Positions 9,586-21,711 are shown, counted from the first letter of the stretch. The stretch: DNA of 64,000 nt from Lunularia cruciata (GCA_948567375.1 OX419757.1:55242001-55306000), one strand, 5' to 3'. Numbers and translations are program-made. The notes: generated by a model from the letters alone, not told the origin.

Positions 9586-12500
9586 CCACCTTTGTCCCAC
9601 TTGAGCAAACAAATTTGTTTTTTGTTAGTTTATTAGTTTAAGTGTAAAGAGAAAAGGACAACCGCGTAGTTTAAATACAAAGTGGTGTAGCAAGTTTGGA
9701 ACAAAGATGACCATAAGCCGTTAGCTTCTAGACAAACCCCTCATGAAATAAGGAAGAAGAGGTGAAGTCCAGACACATTCCTGAAATGGAGGCATCATTC
9801 CTCCATTCAACAACTACAACCTAGTCTAAGTGGTACAAGGATTGAGCATTCATATCATGATTTGGATTACTTGGCAGACCTTCATTCTTACAAACATTAA
9901 AATATATGAACAAGGTTTTGATAATGAAAAGATGTCAAATTTGGCATGACAAACTTTCCACCATTATGATGTTCTACCAGTTGCCAATGCACCATCAAAA
10001 ATCATACACCCTGCATGAAGATGCCACCAAAGAATGGATTCTGACGATTTGGCATCAAGTGACATGTGCATGGGATGCAACCTTGATCCTTCACCAACCG
10101 CCGTGATGGCCAAAGGAATGACTGGTTTGATTGAACTATAAAATGGTTTCCGTATCCCACATGGAAGCACATTTTACCTTGTCAAATTTTTGTCATGCAA
10201 GAATTTGTCCATACATCTTAAAAGATCTGCTTCCATTGGCAAAGTGCAAAACTTTGAGATTTTGGAACAAGGTAGATTCTTGAACTAGAAGATTCCAAAG
10301 TAGCAAAGCTTACCATGGAGGTGAGAGACAAGGTCAGATAATGAAGACTTGCAAACATAGTTATCAAACCACCTGAAATTTTTGAGTGGAGCTGCAGATC
10401 AGATTACATAAGAAGTGAAATTTTAGAGCTTTTGCTATGAGATTGGAGTCTGTCAGACATATCCCTACTAGAGTAGATCCATGATAACACCCACATGAGT
10501 GACAAAGCCTTGAGAGGAAATCATGTTTTGTGGATAGAAGACCATTGGCAACAAATGCTCACCTTTTGGCCAAATGTACATGGACACTCCTTAAAGGTCA
10601 AGAAGTGATGATTCCTTCACTAGAATTTTGTCACTTGGAATGTGTGACAAGGTGAACATAGGGGATTGGATCATGAAGTATAGTTATTTCAAACAACAAA
10701 CTTCAAACAACAAGAAAAAATAAGGACAAGGTTGGATCTTCAGACAAGGGAAGAACAACAATGGAAGAGGACTAGGACATCTCTATCTTCCACTTGAAAA
10801 GGACACCAAAGAAAGAAACCACCTCCATGGAATTGATCTAGGTGTCCTCAACAATGAAGCTAGGTCATCAAGGAGTAAGCCAAATGTCAAAACCTGTGCA
10901 AAGGAACCCAATCATGTTAATAAGATCACGATTTGGATAAGGAATCACTTACAAAAAAGAGGTCCTTAAAATGAAAGAAGAAGAGTCCACAAGAGGGTGC
11001 CAACAAAAAGAAAAGGGAAAGGAAACTTTTTTTAATGAGGTGGACACCATTCAAAAATAGGAGAGAGTGGACAAACCAATTCAACCTACAAGCCCTAATG
11101 ACTGATGATCGTCTACATAGTGAATATGGTGGCACCAACAATGGAGACCTTAGAAGAAATCATGATGTTCTATAGGGAACTTGATCATATGATCAAAGAC
11201 CCTATACCACTCATACAACATCTCCACCAGCTGGCTCAGTGTAGAGCAAAGGACAAGGCACTACTTCATAACGAGCTAAATCAGATCAAAGAAAAGCTTG
11301 AGCTGGAAGAAGTGGCATCCCACATGAAGGACCAAGTGCTGGAGAAACCAAAAGGATAGAAAGGCATAATGGGAAAAGAACAAGACAATCCTATGGAAGA
11401 TGAAGGTAAAGATTGACAATCTCAGCATCAAGGTATCCCAACAACAAACACAAAATGCTGACCAGATACAAGGAAGTGTTGATCTTAAAAGCATAGCTAG
11501 AAGGTGCCAATGCCAAGACATCTGCAGTAACAACTTCATACAAAAAAAAATCAATATTCAACTTCATAAAGAATGATTACGGTCCATCTCATAGTTAAGA
11601 TAGGATTTTTTCATAGGCATAGTCCACAATCCTTCATATCTGTACGTACTTTGTACATAGCTAGTTAGACTACAATACGAAGATCTTGTGTTAGCCTATT
11701 ACCTACAAGAAAAAATTGTGGAAACAACAAGAAGTTGATGTAATTGCTCCACGTGGGCCATGCACACTTAAGATTAAATTAGGATAAGATAGTAATAGTG
11801 AGGAATAAGAGTAATTAGAAGATCTCTAATGGATTCCTTTCATGGCCAAGTAGGACATGTATAAAGGCTTAATTCTAGTCTTCACCATGTTCATTTGCTG
11901 CATCTTTCTTTTGCCAACAAAAAATTTTATACCATCAAAGTTAAGTCTATGTATGTAAATGTGTTTGCACTTTTTATGAATGGTTGTAGGGTTAGTTAAG
12001 TCGGAGTAAGGAATCCTTAAAATAGGAGCAGGTACACTTGAGTGAGCAAGCCTCATTCATATTTGACTAGAGCATTGCCTCTAGGAGCTCTAGAAGACCA
12101 AGGACTATATGTTAAGGAGTATCATATATTATTTTGAGAGTGATGGATAAGCAGCATGATCCGTTCATGACTCTTGTGAAGTTGTACATTCTGTGAAGGG
12201 TAGAATACAACTTCATGGTGTTAGTTTGTCATAGTGATAGGACCTTTGGGAAACTCCTACCTCCTTTTCATATGTGTATTCTAGCATCTAGTGCATAGTG
12301 TCTTGTGGTAGAGCTGAGCTTGTATGACTACAAACTCAGCAAAGCAAACAGTAGAAACAATCTATCCAAGGGACTTAGGGACACCAACCTAGAACCGGTC
12401 ATGCCAAAGGAACACAAGGACTATCCAAAGGAAAGTGACCTTAGTTACAAGTGAGCCATCACATTTGAGAATCATATTAGATTTATAGGGAGTATGATAA

Positions 12501-12945
12501 CTTTTGAATTATCTTTCCATAGTGCACCATGAGTTTGTATGACTACAAACTCAGCAAAGAAAACAGTAGACACAGTCTATCCAAGTGACTTAGCAATACC
12601 AACCTAGAACCGGTCATGCCAAAGGAACACAAGGACTATCCAAAGCAAAGTGACCTTAGTTACAAGTGAGCCATCACATTCGAGAATCATATTAGATTTA
12701 TAGAGAGTATGCTAAATTTTGAATTATCTTTCCAAAGTGCACCAGGTGTAGTGATATGACACTCTTTTGGAAATGACTCAGCCCAAGAGGTTAAATACAA
12801 AACAATAGAAGGTATCATTGTGACACTTCATCTTGTTTTAGTCATCTCCAACTCATATCCTCCCAAGACAGATTGGTTCTTATCACATTATTACAAATTT
12901 GTACTACACTTTGTTATTACAGATCATATGTTTTTACTACTCTAG
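9586..12945. mobile_element. About 3.4-kb unidentified insertion inside the copia remnant
   Basis: This segment separates copia RT (to 9585) from copia RNase H (from 12,946), so it arrived later, or the copia is rearranged. No RT, integrase or transposase motif is visible. Open stretches at 9906-10,106 and 11,105-11,359 (a charged, helix-prone peptide) are not recognised. A TATA-like TGTATAAAGGC near 11,857 and flanking AT-rich sequence resemble an LTR, but no second copy was found. A non-autonomous or gag-only element is possible. Confidence 0.4.
12321..12744. repeat. Tandem duplication, period 215 bp
   Basis: The block starting tgtatgactacaaactcagc at 12,321 is repeated from 12,536 with few differences, up to ..agtgcacca at about 12,744. 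Shared internal marks are aacctagaaccggtcatgcc and gagccatcacatt. High identity implies a recent duplication within the insertion. Confidence 0.9.
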
Positions 12946-13165
12946 TAGTGCAATGTGATACTGATTTTGTGATGACTTAGATAATAGAAAGTCATGGAGT
13001 GGTTTTATATTCACGATGAATACTTGATCAATGACAATAATGCACTGTAACTTCTACCATAGAGGTAGAATATATAGCAACGTGTTTAGCTGCCAAGGAA
13101 ACAATATGGCTTTGTAGATCACTCAAGGTTTTACCTCTCAACGAAAATAATTTAATTCAATCAAG
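12946..13165 (+). pseudogene. Ty1/copia RNase H remnant, 3' half of the split element
   Basis: CDTDFVMT, LDNRKSWSGFIFT-like, STIEVEYIATCLAAKETIWL and SLKVLPL match the copia RNase H blocks YCDADWAG, DRKSTSGYxF, STxEAEYxAxxxAxxExIWL and LLxDL. Frames change twice. It continues the RT part that ends at 9585, where GLELSGGSWD would normally be followed directly by YCDAD. Confidence 0.8.
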
Positions 13166-13640
13166 ATATTGGTGGTGTAGTCAAGAAAGTTGAGCAGCGA
13201 GTAAGCAAGGTTAGGCAACAAGGATGCAAAATGATAGTTTGAGAGGTAAGGCAAGGCTAAGCTGCACAACCAAGTGTTTTATTAGTTTAGAACCTGCATA
13301 CTCATAATATTTTGAGAAAGTCTATAAAAATGTTTTTGAGTATATTTTAGTGCTCTCTGTCTTTTATAATTGATGGATAGAATTGCATTAATTTCAAGAC
13401 GCTTGCAAGAGATTCACAAAATTCTTCGAGTGTATTTGAATGTCCTTTGTAATTATGTATTGAATGTGTTTTGTAATTAACGTGTAGAAGAATTGTATCA
13501 ACTTCATAGCACTTTCAATAGTTTCACGACAGTTTTCAATAGGTTCTTGCCCTTAATCGATCAAACTTGGTAAATTGTCCAATAAATGGTAGTATCTTGA
13601 AGTTCGATTTGACTAGTTGCTGCGTTCTCTTACAGATGTG
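13166..13640. other. AT-rich tail after the copia remnant; nothing recognised
   Basis: No coding motif. Related phrases such as tcctttgtaattatgtattg and tgtgttttgtaattaacgtg recur within 100 bases, and the place fits a decayed 3' LTR of the copia element. LTR borders could not be set. Base composition changes to more GC at about 13,640. Confidence 0.35.
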
Positions 13641-13698
13641 AACATGTGAAATCTACTCTCAAGCCTTACGGTGCAGAAGCGTAAGAACCTTAGAGCGT

Positions 13699-14136
13699 AT
13701 GGACTTCGACGTCGTGATCGAAGGGGAAAAGGAAAGAAAACTTCCAGCGAAGTACAAGGGAAGCGAAGACTTCATGGGCGTGAATCACAACCAAAATCCC
13801 CAAAAACAACGCACTCAACTCGAACCTCCCCGGGTGTGCAAGGAGCCTTTCAACATTCCCGCCCTGTCTCCTGTTGGGTGTGCTGTGACTAGCTGCATAG
13901 GAGGAGGACCGAGGACCTCAAGGTGCGATTGTCAAACAAGCTCCGAGTCCGAATGTGTAGCGGTTTGGAGACTCCATATGCAATTGCAAGATATTTTCAT
14001 TTGTAATCGGCCAGCTCTCATCTCGACTGTTGTTGCTTTTAAAATAACACTGATCTCAGATATCCCGAGTAGTATCAATTTTTTATTTTTCAATGAACAC
14101 ACCATGCATACTCTTTCTGAAGCCAGGACTGCCTAA
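13699..14136 (+). CDS. Unrecognised open frame, possibly a first exon
   Basis: An ATG-started frame of 145 codons begins MDFDVVIEGEKERKLPAKYK. The first 70 codons have balanced, coding-like composition and charged residues; the later half turns hydrophobic and looks non-coding. A GT-containing donor may end an exon within it. No domain is recognised. It lies just inside the repeat-poor island, upstream of the P450 remnant, on the same strand. A neutral open stretch is an equally good explanation. Confidence 0.25.
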   Translation: MDFDVVIEGEKERKLPAKYKGSEDFMGVNHNQNPQKQRTQLEPPRVCKEPFNIPALSPVGCAVTSCIGGGPRTSRCDCQTSSESECVAVWRLHMQLQDIFICNRPALISTVVAFKITLISDIPSSINFLFFNEHTMHTLSEARTA

Positions 14137-14563
14137 GTTAAATATGATTTCAAACATGAACGTCACCTCTCCGACCATAGCTGTACGAGTAGAAGTTTCT
14201 TGTTGAGGAACAATGCATTCTATTAAACCTATTAGATTGCACTGCGCATTAGCACGTGCCCAAATCACGTCAATTTTTCAACCCAAATCGCGTTAATTTT
14301 TCCGTTAGTAAAGTTAGCAGCCTGCAGCACACAGTGCTACGTCTCAGCTTGAAGGCACGTGACGGGAGCATCAAGGGTCCCCCATATTGTAGGGTGAGGA
14401 CATGGATGTCTTTCAAACGTCGTGTTCCGAGTTTTCTGTCTTCTCTTTGAGACTTTGAACTTTTACTCAGTAAGGAGGGCACAATGAGCTGAAATATACG
14501 GAGATTGGATCTTTGAATTTTGAAGTTAGATCGAAGGCATTTGATATAACATCAACTTTTGGA

Positions 14564-14615
14564 TTTTCGAGGAATCCTTTTCGGGATTCGGTCCCCGGAA
14601 AGGATTCCTCGAAAA
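14564..14615. repeat. Near-perfect inverted repeat (22-bp arms, 8-base loop)
   Basis: The left arm 14,564-14,585 (ttttcgaggaatcc...) and right arm 14,594-14,615 (...ggattcctcgaaaa) are reverse complements with about one mismatch. It lies about 160 bases upstream of the likely P450 start. It could be a hairpin in a 5' UTR, a small foldback element remnant or a fossil of a duplication. Confidence 0.8.
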
Positions 14616-14773
14616 GTCGATTACCTTGTTGACATGTTGACAAGATTCTGCGATGTGTTCTCTACAAAGAGATGGAAGGGTCTCCAGGCATTCATAAATA
14701 TACATCAAATTCATCTGGCAGTTACTACAAGGTTTCTTTGTTCAAATCAACTATCTTGTCTCACGTAGAGAAG

Positions 14774-16499
14774 ATGAGCCCGCTTATTATCTCTCTGAGC
14801 TACTTTCAAGTGCCCTCGTCACGGAGTTCTCTAGATCTGTCGCTAGGGGTCCTTATACCGTTGCTATTACAGCTGCGTGTGTGCTGTGTCTTACGTACCA
14901 TTTGTTGAGATTGAATTCAAGTTTCAAGAGTAGATACAATCTTCCACCCGGACTTCCATCACTCCCAGTGATAGGAAATGTGCTTGATATCAAGGGAGAC
15001 GCAGTAGCTGAACAGTGGTGGAAGATATCTCAAGCAAAGGGATGGCCTATCATGACTTTCAAAGTCACGAACCGACCTGTTGCTATAGTGAGCAGTCCAG
15101 ATGTAGTAAAGGAGATGTTGATCACCAATGGGAGTATCTTCAATTCAAGAGACACTCCAAATTGTCGTACCATGGCTCTGTGCGACAGCCCCGACAGCCA
15201 CTCTCAGATAGGTGCACTATTCATCCCGCTTGGTTTGGCATGGAGAATCACCAGGAAACTGATAGTGGCTTGACAGATTCAGTTCATAAAGGTGAAGGGA
15301 GTACGTAATGAATGTACTTTTATCACGATTGTATGAGGAAATCGATGCTGAAACATCTATCAATGCTCGCACAATAATTTGCAAGAACATGGTTGGTGAA
15401 TATACTGATGGTATTCCTTTTCGGACCTGGAGCATAGAAGTACGCGAATGAGATTGTGCCGCTGAATGAATAGTAAGTATTTTTAGCTATTGACCAGAAC
15501 CACATGATAGAGTTCTTCCTTCCTTTTGTCGGGTGGCAAATGTCTTGGTTGTACTACAAGCTTGTGCAGAAAAGAATAATAACTCGGCAACATGCGCTGT
15601 CCGAGAGGATTATTGCTGAACGTGGGTCAAGTAAGTCCGTAGTTTAGGCCACCGCAGCATCTGTCTGTTGTTTGTTATTCTTCAAAAAACTAAAGCATAC
15701 TAATAGCTACTGCGTGTACACAAGGTTAACTGTCCGGCACAGATTCTGTATGATCGTGATTTGAGTTGTAACTGTAAAGATTGATCAAGCGACATATTCA
15801 TGCAATTTGACTGGACAACTAGCAGGAGAATTGATCGTTGTAACATTGACCGCGTTTCAGGTACAATCAGGAAAGGCAATGGTCTCTCTGTGATATGGTC
15901 GAAGTGGCAGAGCGGGGTGGTGAGATAAACCATGACCGAGCACTCGGAATATATGGAAACGTATTCTTTGGTGGTCAGGATACAACTGTCCTCTCGATGG
16001 AGGAATTGCTGAAAGTATCCGTACAAAATCCAGAAATTTTGTTCGACGTCCACAGAGGAGATGGATAATGTGTTTGGTCAAAGCAGCCAATTGAAGTGCG
16101 AGGATCTGCTCAGTCTACCCTACTTCCAGGGAGTTATTAAGGAGGGTTTAAGGCTCCATCGCAGTACTCTCAGGCTAGTTCCGGACACTGCTGAGGACGA
16201 TGCAACACTCGGAAATTTTGACGTACCCTAGAATATGCTGGCAGTACGAAGCCTTGTTTCCGGATTCTCATGTTGTGGAACCTGAAAGGTATTTCGACGG
16301 AGAAACAAATTTCACTGGAAATGACGGCAAGTACGTTGTACTTGGTGTTGGACTGCGAATCTGTCCCGGGCAACAATTGCCAATCTTCATGTTGTACATA
16401 ATTGCAGGGAGTTTTGTGCAGAGGTCCAATGTATTCACAAAAGATTTCAAGTCTCAGAAGGGTCTGGCACTCTCTATAAGGAACAGGCATTACGTCTGA
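14774..16499 (+). pseudogene. Cytochrome P450 pseudogene
   Basis: P450s are haem mono-oxygenases; plant microsomal ones have an N-terminal anchor. From ATG at 14,774 the order is: hydrophobic N-terminus with a frameshift near 14,860; proline hinge LPPGLPSLPVIGN (14,941 on); SSPDVVKEML; a region equal to helix C broken after RKLIVA (stop 15,271); FLPFVGWQ and ALSERIIAERGSS (15,510-15,630) before a GTAAGT donor; acceptor TTTCAG at about 15,860; I-helix FFGGQDTT (about 15,970); K-helix EGLR (about 16,142); PERYFDG (about 16,286); haem loop LGVGLRICPG (about 16,345) with the Cys ligand intact; stop 16,497-16,499. At least four frameshifts or stops show it is dead. The hinge and I-helix suggest a plant A-type (CYP71-clan-like) enzyme; the family cannot be named. 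Confidence 0.85.
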
Positions 16500-16550
16500 G
16501 CTTAGTTAAGAGAGCTTCTTCCACACGATAAATTATGTGCACATTACAGA

Positions 16551-16844
16551 TCATAAAACCGATCCATGTCTGAACTTAATTACCTGGACATTTGCTACCC
16601 AATAACGTATCCCAGGACTTTCAGTAGATTCATGGGGAATTTTATTTGTCTCAATGCTCATTGAGGTGATGGTTGTTTGAGTCGACCTCCGCTTTGTTAA
16701 CATGGCTGATACACCAAAACTGAGAATGCCGATTGTAAAAGAGAAAAGTTTCAAAGCAGAAACATGTCCACATTGATATACCCCTAGAAGGGTTATGATC
16801 ATGCTAACTAGCAGTGAACTTCTCACCTTAGAAAACTGCACCAC
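16551..16844 (-). CDS. Short open frame with hydrophobic segments, unrecognised
   Basis: A 97-codon frame (MVQFSKVRSS..) has two adjacent hydrophobic stretches around residues 9-50, LLVSMIITLLGVYQ and LFSFTIGILSFGVSAML, then a polar tail rich in Ser and Thr. This could be a small membrane protein or an exon. It lies just past the 3' end of the P450 remnant on the opposite strand. No homology is recognised, so it may be chance. Confidence 0.2.
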   Translation of the reverse strand: MVQFSKVRSSLLVSMIITLLGVYQCGHVSALKLFSFTIGILSFGVSAMLTKRRSTQTTITSMSIETNKIPHESTESPGIRYWVANVQVIKFRHGSVL

Positions 16845-16929
16845 AAGATTTGAGCCAGTTCCCTTTCTGTTCTTCAGGTACTTTCTCCAACTGTGAGTTT
16901 AACGTAGCCGGATCGGCGCTACTCAGCAC

Positions 16930-17331
16930 CCATTTTCCTTGTTATCGGTCTCGACGAAGACGACTCCATGGCCTGTGAATTTGTGGGGTGTGCTCTTGAT
17001 GGCAGGTCTTTGTGATTCTTCCTCAGCTCCCTCCCGACAAGTTAAACTCCACATAGCCCCAGTGATCACCACCTTGGGAGCATGTATTTCCGACGCTCAC
17101 AGCTCTGAGAGAACCGCAACCTCCGTTGTCGTAAACGTTGCTCCTGATGCATGCGTCTACCTCGGATCCCGACACCAGAACTGAACCAAATATCCCATCT
17201 GTGGTGAAACAGGTTTGGCCATTGGTTCCAGATAATGAGAATTCCATACCTGAATATGAGTTATCACTGTTAAAACCCTGGACATCTACTGCCTCAAAAT
17301 GTGTGAAGCTGGATAACTGGAATAGCAGCAT
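16930..17331 (-). CDS. Cys- and Gly-rich possible exon, unrecognised
   Basis: The minus strand is open from 17,331 to about 16,930. It reads FEAVDVQGFNSDNSYSG, GTNGQTCFTTDGIFG, EVDACIRSNVYDNGGCG, VGNTCSQGGDHWGYVEFNLS and GHGVVFVETDNKENGC before a stop. The regular Cys, Gly and aromatic spacing and balanced composition look like an extracellular beta-rich domain and like real coding sequence. I do not recognise the family. An upstream exon with a signal peptide would be expected above 17,331. Confidence 0.35.
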
Positions 17332-17339
17332 ACAGTAGC

Positions 17340-20250
17340 AGTTTCACGATGTTCACTGTACTCGGGGGCTTCTCCGTGTTAGGCCAGGTAAGCTAATGCA
17401 AGGCTGCAATATTTGAGGGAGACGAAATTTCTCTAATAGAAATGTGATCACGGTCCTACATATAAAACAGCAAGTACTGTAACAGCAGCGTAGGTAATTG
17501 GGATTCTCCTGTTGGCGTTCTTCTTTCGGTGATTATATGGCAACTACAAGCACCAGATCAATGCTGTATACGTTTTCCATTATGAAGGAAGTGATTCTGA
17601 TATCCACATACATGAAAATATGCATTTGACCACAAAAGAGAGGATTGTGAGTTTGGATGTCACTCGAACAGTATCCATCTGCGACTGTACGTGTACAATC
17701 GCAGTCACTGGACCAATTCAACCAGCTAAGAATGAATTGCATAGACCTGAGTTCAACGGAGGTAAACGTAGAAAAATGTTTGACTCCAAACGTACGTTAT
17801 TTCTATTGCCAAATTAAAGGTTTCTACGTCTTACGCTGAACTGATCAAATGATTTCCAACGGATGATCGTTATGAGAGGATTGCCATCTCTTGTTACGAT
17901 GCACGGGGAGTACCAACCAAACATATGCAGCACAAGGATTAACCACAAGAAGGGAATGTACTTGGGATCAGTCCGAAACGAGCACCACCCAAACATATGG
18001 TCGGGAGCATAACGACTTCAAACAAACCCAGAAGAAATGGGAACTATAGTTGGGATCCGTCTCTCGCGTTCGTCCGTCTCTCAGAAATCATATTGGGCTA
18101 GAACTCGTTTCGGCTAAAACAGTTCCTTTTTGGCATAAATATGCTCCCGGCCCGCCGGCTTGAAATTCGCGCCTTACGTGACCGTTCGCTGAGATAGATC
18201 CTGCGCGAGAAATTCCATCCAGTTCACGATGTACGAAACATGATGGTGATATGTCGGTTCTGCAATACCTGTCCGTATTGACATGGAGTGAAATTTCGGG
18301 CATTCGTGCATTAAAGAAACTGGATAGCTATTTTGGTTACAAGTGGAGCATGTCTCATCTTCTTTGTATCTTGTGGTCTGTGCATTTTAGAAACTATGCA
18401 GTTGGACATCATCATGTTGATTGGATACTTTTAATCATTGATTGATCAATTAGTGGTCAAAACATATAAGATACTGATATAAGACGCAAGTGACTGCCAA
18501 TTTTCTGTAACTCCTTCTTGACAGCGCTGTTCAATGTTCAATGATATGACAGCTATCATTGAACATGTTGAGCTTCATCTCATCCGCATTTTTCTTCATT
18601 TCACACTTCACACTTCCTTATACTTCCTTCCGCACGCAATCCAAAACCTGCAGGCTTGTATATCTGCTCCCGTCCTTACACCATCATCACTACCATGGCT
18701 AAATAGGCAGCCGACGCCTTGGAATATCTATCAAGTCGACCTCTTGACCAGCGCTGATCACTAGCACATCCGGAAATATCACTAAGAGCTCATCCTACGT
18801 GGCCAAGGTCTACGGGACATCACCTTGAGAGTATCAAGGCGCTCAGAAGATGGGACGATAACAAGACTTTAAGCAGACTGCTCAAACATTACAATGCCCA
18901 ATATACAGTTCAAAATGGCTGCAGACTGAAAAGGACGGACGGGGAACATCCTTTTCTCTGGAGCAACCTTAACCTGGAGACATTTCCCGTATGATATATT
19001 GGAATATGGAACCTGCTGGTAAGAACACGATCTAGTACCCACTTGAGACTGGATAAGACGTGACGAAGTATAAGCAGTGAATCCCTCATGACCATCATTC
19101 ACATCTAGTGATGAGCAAACTCTCCTGTTAGTTTGTAACTGCTAGCGAGATTAGTGTATAACAAATATCTTTGATGATTAGTCGATATAATGGATTTTAC
19201 ATATCAACTTTCATTTCGTAGCGCAGCTAAATGTAAAGAACAGCTTCCTGAACCTCCAAGAAACGGATGAGTATGAGTAAACGTATGAGTAAACGGATTT
19301 ACCCCCGCATGTTCTATGTCAACATGATTCCATCAACACATAAAACACAAAAAGGTATGATATGTTTGTATAATGGAATACGGAACCCGCTGTAAACAAT
19401 CCAGTTTCATACCCAAGTCTGACCGGACTGACAGCGACTCTGACACATCGAGGTAATCTAGTAAAGATGGTCATAAGTATCATCACATAGAGAGGTAAGC
19501 TTGCGTACATCTCCATGCCAGGCTTAGCATGTTGTATATCAAAACGTATGATATTTATGCAACGAGAGCAGACGCCGTTGGCAGAACGAGAAATCTACAC
19601 CCCTGAGAACAGACCGGGCGCAAACTAGGAAAATGAATAAAAAGGAATTGCACCAAAACTGTCATAGTCTCATACATTCCATGAGAGTTGAAGCGCAAGT
19701 AAGAATGCATTCTGTAGTATTACCAATGAGAAGCGTCTGAATGAAATAAGTATTCATCCTAAAGCATTGCGTAGCGATAAACCAGGAAGGGAAATCAGTA
19801 CGGCTTTCTGGCACGATCCCAGAAAGACGAGAAACGTGTGTTGAATTGGAAGTGTGAGCAACGCGAGATGAGGGTGCAAAGGGGAAAAGAGCGTAGTGCT
19901 AAAAGACTGGAGACGTATTTCACAACATGCTCTATGGGCGCATATGTCCTGAAATACTGAACACACGAGGAAGCAACAAAACTGTCAAAATAAGTCTGCA
20001 CGGAAATACGAACGCCTTCACCGATGCCCACGAATTATTTTAAGTAGCTGGACGAATGCCAGTAACCCTCGTACCGGCTTTCTGTATTGCTCATAGAGTG
20101 CCTGAGAAAATTCGGTTGCTTCCGCTAAGTGCCGCTCAATATACTGAGTTCCTGTGTGATATAATACACTAGAGTCTATATAGTCTACGGTTTCACTCAA
20201 ACATGATGGCTACCTGAAAGTAAAGTTGGTAGAGAAGAGAGTGAAAATTC
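17340..20250. other. Intergenic stretch without a recognised gene
   Basis: Balanced composition, short frames only, none with a motif. A diverged duplication is visible: the segment around 18,985-19,100 (ggtatgatat..ggaatatggaacctgctg) resembles 19,350-19,510 (ggtatgatatg..ggaatacggaacccgctg). A perfect hairpin lies at 18,534-18,566. No transposon coding domain was seen. Confidence 0.4.
18534..18566. repeat. Perfect 13-bp inverted repeat
   Basis: Arms atgttcaatgata (18,534-18,546) and tatcattgaacat (18,554-18,566) are exact reverse complements around a 7-base loop. No gene is known on either side, so it could be a foldback or binding palindrome, or chance. Confidence 0.85.
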
Positions 20251-20256
20251 GTCGTT

Positions 20257-20679
20257 TCATCTTTCTCCTCTCTCTGCCTCAGACCTGTTCAAGCTCCATG
20301 TTGTCTGTAGGGCCGCGTCTTCTCTCACTTGCGTCCTCTTGCGCTTTGGATTTGGGTTTGTCCCAGCAATCGGCCTGTGCACAAAACCAAGTTTGAATGT
20401 TTCCACCAGCCTAGAGCTAAAAGTGGGCAACGAAGAACAAACACAGTCCGAGTACACCCAAATCCCCTCGGCCCTGGGGGGTTTGGGTTCAGGAACAAGA
20501 ATCTCTTCACAATCGCTTACATACCAGGGCTTGCCCGAGCTAGCAGGTTCGTAGGCCGGACGGAAGTCATGCGTAAATCTCTCATCTTCTCTCCATTTTA
20601 CCGCTTCAGATGGAAGACAAAACTCGATTCGACGAAGTCTACGAACTTTGAGAAGACTGTATAGTTTGAGGCTAAACAA
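20257..20679 (-). CDS. Unrecognised open frame, 140 codons, no clear ATG
   Basis: The minus strand is open over the whole interval with GC-richer composition than its surroundings. It encodes a polar, Arg- and Pro-containing peptide with WREDERFTHDFRPAYEPASS and a stretch ILVPEPKPPRAEGIWVYSD. The plus strand is also open across much of the same interval, which lowers confidence in either frame. No family is recognised; it could be a 5' exon or a GC-rich chance frame. Confidence 0.2.
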   Translation of the reverse strand: MFSLKLYSLLKVRRLRRIEFCLPSEAVKWREDERFTHDFRPAYEPASSGKPWYVSDCEEILVPEPKPPRAEGIWVYSDCVCSSLPTFSSRLVETFKLGFVHRPIAGTNPNPKRKRTQVREDAALQTTWSLNRSEAERGER

Positions 20680-20699
20680 AGCTCCTCAATTAAACTTCA

Positions 20700-21711
20700 A
20701 TTTGCTGATATCTGATCTGGCAGTTTGTTGATACCTGATTCATGCGTCTTTTCTGACAAGATGGCCTTGTACAAAATGTTATAGGTAGCACACGGTGCAG
20801 AATGAACCACCACGAAGATCGGTGGAAGGTTAAGGTTCAGGTAGCTACTCCTTACGTCTTTTAGCAAACCATAATATAAAAGCATATTCCTGAATAAAGG
20901 AACGTTAGCATGGAGCATTCTGTGAGAAGCACGATCCGTAGCATAACATGTTTAACGTTTATAGTACAACAACCATCGTAGACTTGCAAGACATTAAGAG
21001 GTAAAAATGCACCAATAATATTCACTCGCATGTGATATGTACATGAACCCCTATATACAACAACTGCTCGGAGATTGTGGAAAATGTGCTGACATTGCGG
21101 AGCTGAGCAACTTCTCCCAACCTGTTTTGACTAATTCTTTGTCTCTAAGACATATGAGTAATGAGAGCAGAAGTCGTAGAACGGAGGATCCACACCCACT
21201 CAAGACAACCGAAGCCAACCGAGGACATACAACTAAAAGCTTAATACGCAACTAATGCCCCCTCGAAGAACTGGATGATGTGTACACACCTATCGTGCTC
21301 AATATGGTATTCTCCCCAGGTATCTGTTCTGTTCATCCAACTAGGTAAAATTCTAACCTATTATGCTGACTGTGGCAATCAACTTTGACATAAGAAGCTG
21401 AAACACTCCACCTTCTTTGGAGAGAAGCATGACGGTTTATAAAAGTACCAGATTCGAGTGAGACTAATCAAAGAGAAGTAGCGAATAGTGTCAGGTCTTT
21501 TCGTTCACTGACTCTCGCGACAAGAAACTCCCTAATTAAAGCAGATGTAACTATGAAGTCCAACAATCCCTTCAGTAGAGTATCCAGCACGCTTGCTGAT
21601 GTGAAAAGCAAGCAGTTCCTTAAACCACGAGAAAGTAGACCAGTTGAACTACACCAACCAGCGAACAGGAAGAGTATGCAGTGAAGCTGCCTATACAAAA
21701 TATAGTATTAT
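20700..21711. other. No recognised gene; downstream flank of the IFI6/27-like gene 1
   Basis: Short frames on both strands without motifs. The part next to 21,712 would contain the 3' UTR and polyadenylation region of gene 1. Confidence 0.4.

Noticed and set aside
20325-20664. Plus-strand and second minus-strand frames overlapping 20,257-20,679
   Set aside because: Three frames are open at once in GC-richer DNA. None has a motif, and simultaneous openness points to composition rather than coding.
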